A DNA stretch of 45,014 nucleotides from Demequina lutea (GTDB lineage Bacteria; Actinomycetota; Actinomycetes; Actinomycetales; Demequinaceae). The notes beneath the pieces are model-generated. The model worked only from the letters and a program-made list of their open reading frames with translations, was not told the DNA's origin and searched no databases. Position numbers and translations under genes: made by a program. Positions 36,662 to 44,832 of the stretch are shown one piece after another. Positions within the stretch are counted from its first letter, which is position 1; every line of letters begins with the position of its first letter. The stretch lies in NCBI GenBank assembly GCA_003246255.1, contig QKAX01000200.1, forward strand, positions 1 through 45,014, given 5' to 3'.

Positions 36662-39600
36662 ATGTTCTCTAAGGTCCTCGTAGCCAACCGCGCTGAGATT
36701 GCTGTGCGCGCCTTCCGTGCCGCATTCGAGAACGGCGCGAAGACGGTGGCGGTCTTCCCGTACGAGGACCGCATGTCCGAGCACAGGATGAAAGCCGACG
36801 AGGCATATCTGATTGGCGAGATCGAACACCCGGTGCGCGCCTACCTGGACATCGACGAGATGATGCGGGTGGCCAAGGAGTCCGGCGCCGACGCCGTATA
36901 CCCGGGCTATGGATTCCTCAGCGAGAACCCGGATCTTGCGCGCGCGTGTGCCGAGAACGGCATCGCTTTTGTGGGTCCGCCCGCCGAGGTGCTCGAGATG
37001 GCGGGCAACAAGAAGACGGCCATCGACTCGGCGCGTGCTGCGGGCATCCCGACGCTGCAGTCCTCGGAGCCCTCCACGGACGTCGACGCACTGGTGGCGC
37101 GCGCCGACGAGATCGGGTTCCCCATCTTCGTGAAGGCTGTTGCAGGCGGCGGCGGCCGCGGCATGCGCCGCGTCGAGAAGCGCGAGGACCTGGCCGATGC
37201 GCTGCGCGCGGCCATGCGCGAGGCCGAGGCGGCATTTGGCGACGCCACTGTCTTCCTTGAGCAGGCGGTGATCCGTCCTCGCCACATCGAGGTGCAGATT
37301 CTCGCCGACGCCCACGGCAACGTGGTCCACCTGTACGAGCGCGACTGCTCCCTCCAGCGTCGCCACCAGAAGGTGGTCGAGATCGCGCCCGCTCCCAACC
37401 TTGACCCGGAGATTCGCGAGGCCCTGTGCCGCGACGCGGTGGCCTTTGCCAAGTCCATCAACTATGTCAATGCCGGCACCGTCGAGTTCCTCCTTGACAC
37501 CGAGGGCGAGCGCGCCGGTCAGCACGTGTTCATCGAGATGAACCCTCGCATCCAGGTGGAGCACACGGTGACCGAAGAGGTCACCGATATCGACATCGTG
37601 AGCGCTCAGCTCCGCATCGCCTCAGGCCAGACGCTCGAGGAGATCGGCATCCGCCAGGAGGAGGTGCGCACCAATGGCTTTGCCATTCAGACGCGCATCA
37701 CCACCGAGGACCCTGCCAACGGCTTCCAGCCCGACACCGGACGCATCGTCGCCTACCGCAGCCCCGGCGGCGCTGGCGTGCGCCTCGACGGAGCGACGGG
37801 CCTCGCCGGCGGGCGAGTGACGGGCCACTTCGACTCCATGCTCGTGAAGCTCACGTGCCGCGGGCGCGACTTCCCGATGGCGGTGAGCCGCGCTCGTCGC
37901 GCGCTCGCCGAGTTCCGTATTCGCGGCGTGGCCAACAACATCCCGTTCCTGCGTGCGGTGCTGGAGGACCCAGAGTTTCTTGCGGGCGACTTCTCCACGC
38001 GCTTCATCGAGGAGCGTCCGGACCTGGTGCAGGTCTCTCAGTCGGCTGAGCGCTCCACCAAGCTGATGGAGTACTTGGGCCACGTCTCGATCAACAGGCC
38101 AAACGGCGAGCCGCCGCTGATGATCCGTACGGTGACCAAGCTTCCCGATCTCGACGTGTCGCAGCCCGCGCCCGATGGCGCGTTGCAGAAGCTGCGTGCG
38201 CTCGGTCCGGCGGGCTTTGCGGCTGACCTGCGAGCCCAGAAGGCGCTCGCCGTGACGGAGACCACCTTCCGAGATGCTCACCAGAGCCTCCTGGCGACAC
38301 GCCTTCGCACGTACGACATGCTCAAGGTCGCCGACCACGTGTCGCGCCTGACCCCGCAACTGCTCTCGGTCGAGGCCTGGGGCGGTGCGACCTACGACGT
38401 TGCCATGCGCTTCCTGAGCGAGGATCCGTGGATCCGCCTCGCGGCGCTGCGTGACGCGCTGCCCAATTTGCCGATCCAGATGTTGCTGCGCGGCCGCAAC
38501 ACCGTGGGCTACACGCCGTACCCTGACGAGGTAGCCCACGCGTTCGTGCACGAGGCGGCGGCGACGGGTGTCGACATCTTCCGCATCTTTGACGCGCTCA
38601 ACGACATGGACCAGATGCGTCCCGCCATCGACGCGGTGCTGGAGACTGGCACAGCGGTCGCCGAGGGCACGCTGTGCTACACCGCAGATCTCACGAACCC
38701 TGACGAGAAGCTCTACACGCTGGACTACTACCTGCGCCTAGCGGAGGAGCTCGTCAAGGCCGGCGTCCACATGCTCGCGCTCAAGGACATGGCCGGACTG
38801 CTGCGCCCGTACGCCGCTAAGACTCTCGTCGAGGCCCTGCGGTCGAACTTTGACGTGCCGGTGCACTTGCACACGCACGACACGGCCGGCGGCCAGTTGG
38901 CTACCCTCATCGCGGCCTCCGAGGCCGGGGTGGACGCCGTGGACGTGGCCAACGCCGCGATGGCTGGCACCACTTCCCAGCCGTCGATGTCGGCGCTCGT
39001 GGCCTCGCTCGAGCACACGGAGCGCGACACTGGTATTTCCCTGGAGGCCGTCACCGATCTCGAGCCGTATTGGGAGGCCGTGCGCCGCCTGTACGCGCCG
39101 TTCGAGTCGGGACTGCCTGGCCCCACTGGCCGTGTGTACCGCCACGAGATCCCGGGCGGGCAGTTGTCGAACCTCCGCCAGCAGGCTCTGTCGCTGGGGC
39201 TGGGGGAGCGGTTCGAGGACATCGAGAACATGTACGCAGCCGCCGACCGCATCCTGGGACGTCTGGTCAAGGTGACGCCCTCGTCCAAGGTCGTGGGAGA
39301 CCTGGCCCTGCACCTCGTGGGCCTGGGCGCCGATCCTAAGGACTTCGCGGAGAACCCCGGCTCGTACGACGTTCCGGACTCCGTCGTCGGCTTCCTGCGC
39401 GGCGAGTTGGGCGACCCGCCCGGCGGCTGGCCGGAGCCCTTCCGCACCAAGGCGCTCGAGGGCAGGGGAGTGACGAAGGCCAAGGTCGAGCTCTCCTCGG
39501 AGGACCGGGACCTGCTGGCCGCCCCCGGCGTCGAGCGGCAGCGCAGGCTCAATCACCTTCTGTTCCCTGCACCCGCGCAGGACTTCGACAAGGCAGTGGA

Positions 39601-40069
39601 GCAGTACGGCGACATTTCCGTCGTCGACACCTACCACTACCTGTACGGCATGACGGCGGGTAGCGGCGAGGAGGTCATCATCCACCTCGAGAAGGGCGTC
39701 ACGATGCTCGTGACGCTCGAGGCCATCGGAGAGGCCGATGAGCATGGCATGCGCTGGGTGATCTTCAACTACAACGGCCAGATGCGTCCGGTGCAGGTCC
39801 TCGACCAGTCGGCCGAGGTGACAGTGCACGCGCGCACCAAGGCCGATGCGTCGCAGCCGGGTGAAGTCGGAGCGCCGTTCGCGGGACTCGTCACCGCTCT
39901 CGTCGAGGTGGGTCAGGAGGTCGAGGCCGGCGCCGCTATCGCCACGATCGAGGCCATGAAGATGGAGGCATCGATCACGACGCCTGTGGCAGGGAAGGTC
40001 GCAAAGGTGGCCGTTTCGGGCACCGAACCGTTGCAAGGCGGTGACCTGGTCGTCATCATCGGTGGGTGA
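36662..40069 (+). CDS. pyc: pyruvate carboxylase
   Basis: About 1135 aa from ATG 36662; biotin carboxylase 'KAVAGGGGRGMRRV', carboxyltransferase 'HTHDTAGGQLATL', biotinyl 'TIEAMKMEASI'. Confidence 0.97.
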   Translation: MFSKVLVANRAEIAVRAFRAAFENGAKTVAVFPYEDRMSEHRMKADEAYLIGEIEHPVRAYLDIDEMMRVAKESGADAVYPGYGFLSENPDLARACAENGIAFVGPPAEVLEMAGNKKTAIDSARAAGIPTLQSSEPSTDVDALVARADEIGFPIFVKAVAGGGGRGMRRVEKREDLADALRAAMREAEAAFGDATVFLEQAVIRPRHIEVQILADAHGNVVHLYERDCSLQRRHQKVVEIAPAPNLDPEIREALCRDAVAFAKSINYVNAGTVEFLLDTEGERAGQHVFIEMNPRIQVEHTVTEEVTDIDIVSAQLRIASGQTLEEIGIRQEEVRTNGFAIQTRITTEDPANGFQPDTGRIVAYRSPGGAGVRLDGATGLAGGRVTGHFDSMLVKLTCRGRDFPMAVSRARRALAEFRIRGVANNIPFLRAVLEDPEFLAGDFSTRFIEERPDLVQVSQSAERSTKLMEYLGHVSINRPNGEPPLMIRTVTKLPDLDVSQPAPDGALQKLRALGPAGFAADLRAQKALAVTETTFRDAHQSLLATRLRTYDMLKVADHVSRLTPQLLSVEAWGGATYDVAMRFLSEDPWIRLAALRDALPNLPIQMLLRGRNTVGYTPYPDEVAHAFVHEAAATGVDIFRIFDALNDMDQMRPAIDAVLETGTAVAEGTLCYTADLTNPDEKLYTLDYYLRLAEELVKAGVHMLALKDMAGLLRPYAAKTLVEALRSNFDVPVHLHTHDTAGGQLATLIAASEAGVDAVDVANAAMAGTTSQPSMSALVASLEHTERDTGISLEAVTDLEPYWEAVRRLYAPFESGLPGPTGRVYRHEIPGGQLSNLRQQALSLGLGERFEDIENMYAAADRILGRLVKVTPSSKVVGDLALHLVGLGADPKDFAENPGSYDVPDSVVGFLRGELGDPPGGWPEPFRTKALEGRGVTKAKVELSSEDRDLLAAPGVERQRRLNHLLFPAPAQDFDKAVEQYGDISVVDTYHYLYGMTAGSGEEVIIHLEKGVTMLVTLEAIGEADEHGMRWVIFNYNGQMRPVQVLDQSAEVTVHARTKADASQPGEVGAPFAGLVTALVEVGQEVEAGAAIATIEAMKMEASITTPVAGKVAKVAVSGTEPLQGGDLVVIIGG

Positions 40070-40125
40070 GTCGACCACGATTTTCTAAGCGTTATACCTG
40101 GTAAATCGGCGTGACCCGGGACCTC

Positions 40126-40139
40126 GGGACGTTTGTCCC
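40126..40139. promoter_or_regulatory. DosR/DevR-box-like palindrome upstream of the flavodoxin gene
   Basis: GGGACGTTTGTCCC matches the GGGAC-N4-GTCCC core of the DosR consensus (TTSGGGACTWWAGTCCCSAA); outer GGGAC (40118-40122) and GTCCC (40145-40149) also present. Confidence 0.55.
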
Positions 40140-40187
40140 CGTGCGTCCCAGGCGACCCGGGAGACCATGGAACCCAGGAGGTGCACC

Positions 40188-40685
40188 ATGAAGGTTCTGG
40201 TAGCAGTGGGGTCCAAGTACGGCTCGACTCGAGAGGTCGCTCGCGCCATCGCGGAGACGCTTGAGACACAGGGTTTCGAGGTCGACTTCAGCGATGCTTC
40301 GGACGTTCGCACGGTCGCGCCCTACGACGCAGTGGTGCTCGGATCAGCTGTCTACGGCGGCCTGTGGAGGCGCGATGCGTCCGCTATGGCCAAGGAGCAC
40401 AAGACTGATCTGCTTGCGCGGGCGGTGTGGACGTTCTCCGTGGGCATGGAGACGGTGGTGGTCGAAGGCCAGCCCAAGGACGAGGCCTACGGGATCTCGG
40501 ACCGCATCGGCGCACGCGAGCACGAGCGCTTCAGTGGCGCGATCGACTCGGAGAAGCTGAACATCGGTGAGCGCGCCCTTATCCGCGCGCTCGACCCGCC
40601 GCTGGGTGACTTCCGCGACTTCGGCGCGGTGCGCTCGTGGGCCGAGGGCATCGCGGCTCAGCTCGCCGAGCTCGCCGTCTCGTAA
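40188..40685 (+). CDS. flavodoxin-domain protein (HemG/menaquinone-dependent protoporphyrinogen dehydrogenase-like)
   Basis: 'MKVLVAVGSKYGSTREVARAIAETLETQGFEVDFSDASDV...YDAVVLGSAVYGGLWRRDA'; RBS before ATG 40188. Confidence 0.88.
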   Translation: MKVLVAVGSKYGSTREVARAIAETLETQGFEVDFSDASDVRTVAPYDAVVLGSAVYGGLWRRDASAMAKEHKTDLLARAVWTFSVGMETVVVEGQPKDEAYGISDRIGAREHERFSGAIDSEKLNIGERALIRALDPPLGDFRDFGAVRSWAEGIAAQLAELAVS

Positions 40686-40713
40686 CATCGGCCGATGCGC
40701 GGGTGCTCGCGCG

Positions 40714-42717
40714 TCACAGTGTGAATTGGGAGACCGCGTCGTTAAGACCGTGTCCCATCTGCGCGAGTTCTAGTGCGGCCCGCTGGGCATCTGCGAGTTC
40801 GTTCGATGTGTGGGCCATCGCCTCGGCGACGCTCGCCATCGTCGTGTCGATCTTGTGCGCCTCAAGAGCCGAGTTCTGCACTGCTTGACTGACCATGTTG
40901 GTGGTCGCTGACTGCTCCTCGGCGGCACCCGCGATCGACGCTTGGAAGAGGTGCATCTCGTCGATCACGGTGTTGATCTTGTTCATCGCGTCTACGGCAT
41001 CCGTGGTCTGTCGCTGAATGTCTTCCACCTTCTGGCCAATGTCCGCGGTCGCGGTGCTGGTGCTTTGGGCAAGTGCCTTCACCTCCTGCGCCACCACTGC
41101 AAAACCCTTTCCGGCCTCGCCTGCGCGGGCCGCCTCGATCGTCGCGTTCAGCGCCAGGAGGTTCGTCTGCTCGGCGATCGTGGTGATCCATCGAATCACC
41201 TCACCAATCTCCCCGGACGATTCACCCAGCTGGGACATGGTGACGCTCGTCTGCTCGCTCAGGCCCTGAGCCGAGTCGGAGACGTCGGACGCGCGCGCTG
41301 TCGACCTGGCAATCTCGGCGATTGAGGCGTTCACCTGCTCGGTCGCCGCGGCGACGCTCTGAACCTCCTGTCCCATGCGCGTGCTGGCTTCGCTCGCCTC
41401 ACGCACCTGGGATGAGGTGAAGTCGGCGTCCTGAGCAATGCGGGTCGCCGATCCGGACAGCAATTCGGCGGCTGCTGCGACGCTCCTCGCATCGGTGACC
41501 ACGCGCTCCAGGGTGCCGTGCAACGCATCCAGCGCTGTGTTCATCGCACGGCCAAGGTCCGCGATCTCGTCGTGGCCATCGGACGGAAATCGAGTGGTCA
41601 TGTCACCCGTTGCGAGCCGCTGGGCGGCGGCGACGCCGGCGCTCAGCGGCCGGCGCACGGCGCGGGACAGCAGGGTCAGGAGAACGGCCATGACAATCAC
41701 TGTGCCGATCACCGCCGATGCCATCAGCGCCACTTGGCGGTTCGCGCCCACGACGGCTGCGTGGGCCTCGTCGGTGAGCGCCAGGGAGTTGCCCGCTTCC
41801 ACGTCGACCATGAGGTCGATGTAGTCGGTGGCGATGCCGAACCACTCCGTCGGATCCAGGTTCAAGGCGGGGTCGGCCGAGTCGGCCGCGGCGAACGCAT
41901 CCGCAATGATCGTGTGCACCTGTTGGCTGAGGTCTGTCTCTTGCAGGCCGCGCTCGGCGGCATTGACGTCGCCACGAGATGTCTCGATGGCCAACGTCAA
42001 TGAGCTGTCGTGATCTGAGAGAAGTGCAGCGATGAGCTCTCGTTGGCCCTCGCCGAACCCGTGGTTCGTCATCACATTGGCCACCTGTGCGCGGATGAGT
42101 CCCATGCGCTCCTGCGCCGTCATGAGCGCCAAGTTGGAGGCGACATCGCCGCCGATCTGGCCGGCGCGTGAGATCGGCTCGGTGGTGGCACCGGACAGCG
42201 CCAGCAACTGTGCGTTCAGGGCCGTGTAGAAGCGGATCCGATCGGGGATCGCGGTGTCAAGGGAGTCGGTCTGCGCGCGTTCGTCCGTGAGGGAGGCGAC
42301 GGCCTGCTCGATCGAGCCGGCCGCGTCGGTCACGGCCAGGGGAGTCGCCGAGTCCTCGGTCGCGCGGAGATACGCGTTCTCCCACTCGAGGGCGGCGGCA
42401 TCGGTGTCCGATCGAAAGCCCTCGAGCTCAGGACCGAAGGTGTCGCCGTTACTCGACAGATACACACTCGTGGCGCCACGCTCACGCTGAAGGCACTTCA
42501 GCAGGTCAGCGCTGGAAACGACCAAGCCAATCCAGCGTTCGGCTTGCTGGGAGACGGCTCGCTGCGCGATGGCGTCCTTGACGCCGACGCCAAGCACAAG
42601 AGTCAGCACCAGGGCGGGCAGCTGCGCCACCAGGACCATGCGCTGCACCAGGGTGAGGCGAATGCCGAGCCGGGCGCGCTCGGCCCGTGACTGGTCAGTC
42701 ACAACGGTGTTCGACAT
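40714..42717 (-). CDS. methyl-accepting chemotaxis protein with NIT-type (nitrate/nitrite-sensing) periplasmic domain
   Basis: 'LKCLQRERGATSVYLSSNG', 'RIRFYTALNAQLLAL' NIT-like; HAMP; MCP hairpin tip 'RWITTIAEQTNLLALNATIEAARAGEAGKGFAVVAQEVKALAQ'. Confidence 0.92.
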   Translation of the reverse strand: MSNTVVTDQSRAERARLGIRLTLVQRMVLVAQLPALVLTLVLGVGVKDAIAQRAVSQQAERWIGLVVSSADLLKCLQRERGATSVYLSSNGDTFGPELEGFRSDTDAAALEWENAYLRATEDSATPLAVTDAAGSIEQAVASLTDERAQTDSLDTAIPDRIRFYTALNAQLLALSGATTEPISRAGQIGGDVASNLALMTAQERMGLIRAQVANVMTNHGFGEGQRELIAALLSDHDSSLTLAIETSRGDVNAAERGLQETDLSQQVHTIIADAFAAADSADPALNLDPTEWFGIATDYIDLMVDVEAGNSLALTDEAHAAVVGANRQVALMASAVIGTVIVMAVLLTLLSRAVRRPLSAGVAAAQRLATGDMTTRFPSDGHDEIADLGRAMNTALDALHGTLERVVTDARSVAAAAELLSGSATRIAQDADFTSSQVREASEASTRMGQEVQSVAAATEQVNASIAEIARSTARASDVSDSAQGLSEQTSVTMSQLGESSGEIGEVIRWITTIAEQTNLLALNATIEAARAGEAGKGFAVVAQEVKALAQSTSTATADIGQKVEDIQRQTTDAVDAMNKINTVIDEMHLFQASIAGAAEEQSATTNMVSQAVQNSALEAHKIDTTMASVAEAMAHTSNELADAQRAALELAQMGHGLNDAVSQFTL

Positions 42718-42925
42718 AGCGTTGGCCCCCGCACGTCATCGATCGAGTGCCGTCTGACTGACGGCAGCGTTGCGTGACCATCGTCGCCATGGGGCGCGGA
42801 GTTAACACATTGATGGCGCGGCGGTTCGTCGACGATTCTCATCATCGACAACTTCCTGCTACGGCTGGGGTAGGGCCAAAAGCGCGTGCGAGAAAGCCGT
42901 GTGACGGATCGGTCACTTCTGCACG

Positions 42926-42953
42926 AAGTGACATAATGTGCATTATCGGCGTT
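42926..42953 (-). other. dif-like XerCD recombination site (probable chromosomal dif / left junction of the integrated element)
   Basis: Minus strand AACGCCGATAA-TGCACA-TTATGTCACTT: 11-6-11 architecture with dif-like CCGATAA and TTATGTCA arms. Confidence 0.75.
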
Positions 42954-42966
42954 ATGTCAGGGGGGC

Positions 42967-43024
42967 GGCTCCCTGCGTTCACTCGCTCGCTCTCTCTGCG
43001 GTGGCCACGTTCGTGCAGGGAGCC
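42967..43024. repeat. long stem-loop just inside the left junction
   Basis: Perfect 10-bp arms GGCTCCCTGC (42967-42976) / GCAGGGAGCC (43015-43024); loop contains CTCGCTCGCTCTCTCT. Confidence 0.75.
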
Positions 43025-43186
43025 AGATAGGCAGTCCCGTAGGGTCCGCATCGGCGTGCGGACAGCGGCGCAGGGCGAACGCCCCTCGCCGTGGCCGCAC
43101 GCGCTGCGCTCGGCCTGGGCTCGTCCTATAGACCAAAAGTGTTGGCGGGCTGGCAAAAAAGTACCAGGGCACGGTACGTTCCGAGC

Positions 43187-43789
43187 ATGTCCAAGCGTCG
43201 AGCAGCGCCGAAGCGGATGGCCACCCGCCCGACGTCGGGCCCGTTGCTGGAGCCGTCGCAGCTTCTCGACGTTCGTGACGAGCTCGAAGCGCTCATCAGC
43301 AGGGCGCAGGGCGATGTTCAGACCTCGCAGGTGGCTCTCGATGTGGCTCTGAGCGCTCTGGACCGGCTTGAACTGCCGGCGAATCTCATGCAGCGGGTGG
43401 ACGATGCCCTCGACGCTACTCACGCTTACGCGGGAGCGTCTGCTGTCGCGGCCGCGGCTGCACATCTGCGTCTTGCTCTGAGCCGCGATCGCAGATCCGT
43501 CGACTCACTGCGGGGCGCGTTGTCGGACGCCACGAAACGGGCCGACGAACTACAGGCGTTGCTGGAGGCTGGCGCGGGCGTCGCGTCTCGCGGTCCGGGC
43601 CTTCGTGCCGGCTCAGACTTGATCGGGCGCATTCGTGCGCAGGCTGAGCGTGTCGAGGTGTCGAAGCAGGCGCTCGGAGATCTCGTCGTGGAGGCTGTGC
43701 GCACGCGTTCTGCGACCTGGTCCGACATTGCGGGTGTCACAGGTTTGTCTAGCGAAGGTGCTCGTAAGCGCTGGGGCCGCTCAGGCTAA
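43187..43789 (+). CDS. hypothetical protein, helical with C-terminal HTH-like segment (element cargo)
   Basis: 200 aa from ATG 43187; C-terminal 'SATWSDIAGVTGLSSEGARKRWGRSG'; TACGTT -10-like element 6 nt before ATG. Confidence 0.7.
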   Translation: MSKRRAAPKRMATRPTSGPLLEPSQLLDVRDELEALISRAQGDVQTSQVALDVALSALDRLELPANLMQRVDDALDATHAYAGASAVAAAAAHLRLALSRDRRSVDSLRGALSDATKRADELQALLEAGAGVASRGPGLRAGSDLIGRIRAQAERVEVSKQALGDLVVEAVRTRSATWSDIAGVTGLSSEGARKRWGRSG

Positions 43790-44119
43790 TCTCTGGCCCC
43801 TTCGGCTGGTGATCGTGCGGACGTTCACGCCTTGCTCCTTGAGCGCCTCGAGGCGTTCACGTGCGCGGTCTAGGGCCGCTGCTTTTCGCACGCCGAACGT
43901 CTCGGCTGCCAGGCTGATCTCGGCGGCGTTGAGGGCACCGCGTAGGTCGTTTGCGGCGAGCAGGCGGGCGGCTCTCATGCCGTACTCGAAGGACACCGCC
44001 TGGTACGCGTCTGTCTCGTCCAGGGCCATCATGGCGGGCGTGCTGAGCGCGTGCTCTAGCTCGTGCACCTGGTAGGTCGTGAGTCCCTGCTGGGGTGTCG
44101 GGTCTCCTGGTGTGGGCAT
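43781..44119 (-). CDS. hypothetical helical protein (element cargo)
   Basis: 112 aa from ATG 44119; 'TTYQVHELEHALSTPAMMALDETDAYQAVSFEYGMRAARLLAANDLRGALNAAEISLAAETFGVRK'; 3' overlap with the convergent ORF. Confidence 0.65.
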   Translation of the reverse strand: MPTPGDPTPQQGLTTYQVHELEHALSTPAMMALDETDAYQAVSFEYGMRAARLLAANDLRGALNAAEISLAAETFGVRKAAALDRARERLEALKEQGVNVRTITSRRGQRLA

Positions 44120-44478
44120 CGCTTGTGCTCCATGTCGGGGTGGCAACGTGGTGCGGCCCCCGGGCTGCGTCCCAGGGGCCGTCGGTGTCTTTGCTCACCT
44201 CGACGGGCGGGTACCGGCGCTAACCGGCTCGTTTGGACCCGTCTGCAGACACCGTAGCGCGTATGGCCGACACGTGCACGCGAGACGACGCGGGCGGCCC
44301 GTAGCGGTGTGTGGAGCGCTTGAGGTTGGAGGGGTCACGGGGTTCATGCTGGGTTGCTGGCAGGGCCCGTCCCTGCCGGTAATCCGGCGCGGTTCTCGTG
44401 CAGAGGCTCCGGGGTCAAGCGCGGGAGCACAGCGCGTGGACGGGCCGTGCGTGGCGTCGATCTTGCGACACGCCGCAC

Positions 44479-44516
44479 AACAATGCCCCCGGGCTGACTA
44501 CACCGGGGGCATCGTT
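44479..44516. terminator. strong GC-rich hairpin inside the element (terminator or structured ori/RNA element)
   Basis: AACAATGCCCCCGG-(10 nt)-CCGGGGGCATCGTT; 10-bp perfect core stem. Confidence 0.5.
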
Positions 44517-44804
44517 GGGGAATCGCTAAATAACCCATCGCCAGTGTACGGCGCGGAACGTACATCGAGCCGGAGGACAGCCCCGGCGGCACGGAAAAGC
44601 CGAAAACCCCGTGAGGCCTAGAACGCCCCGTAGCAGCCGTTAGAGGGCGAAGCGATATCCCCTGAGCGAGAGAGCCGCTGGTCAAGGCAGACCAGGGCAG
44701 CACCTAGCGACGACTCCCCCGCATGTACCGTCCTGACGGCCCTAGGCCGTGGCGTGTGACCAAGTGACCGACCGAGCGACCGACGCGGTGGCCTGCACGC
44801 CCTC

Positions 44805-44832
44805 CTGATACCCGCTGTGCATTATCGGCGTT
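44805..44832 (-). other. second dif-like site with diverged XerD-type arm (right junction of the element)
   Basis: Minus strand AACGCCGATAA-TGCACA-GCGGGTATCAG: same XerC arm and centre as 42926-42953, non-canonical XerD arm. Confidence 0.65.

Larger units (their letters stand above)
42937..44815. mobile_element. candidate Xer/dif-exploiting integrated mini-element (~1.88 kb)
   Basis: Exact 18-bp direct repeat TGTGCATTATCGGCGTTA at 42937-42954 and 44816-44833, covering the Xer central region plus the XerC-type arm; cargo of two uncharacterised ORFs and hairpin-rich ends. Confidence 0.65.

Noticed and set aside
38738-40078. 446-aa minus-strand ORF
   Set aside because: Antisense to pyc; shadow frame.
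42901-42916. CRP-like TGTGAC...GTCAC palindrome
   Set aside because: Spacing between the half-sites does not match the CRP consensus TGTGA-N6-TCACA, so not called a CRP site.
44344-44703. 119-aa minus ORF with a CPRC motif in the element's noncoding end
   Set aside because: Overlaps several strong hairpins, has P/R-rich composition and no clear RBS; kept as an alternative explanation in the hairpin finding but not called a CDS.
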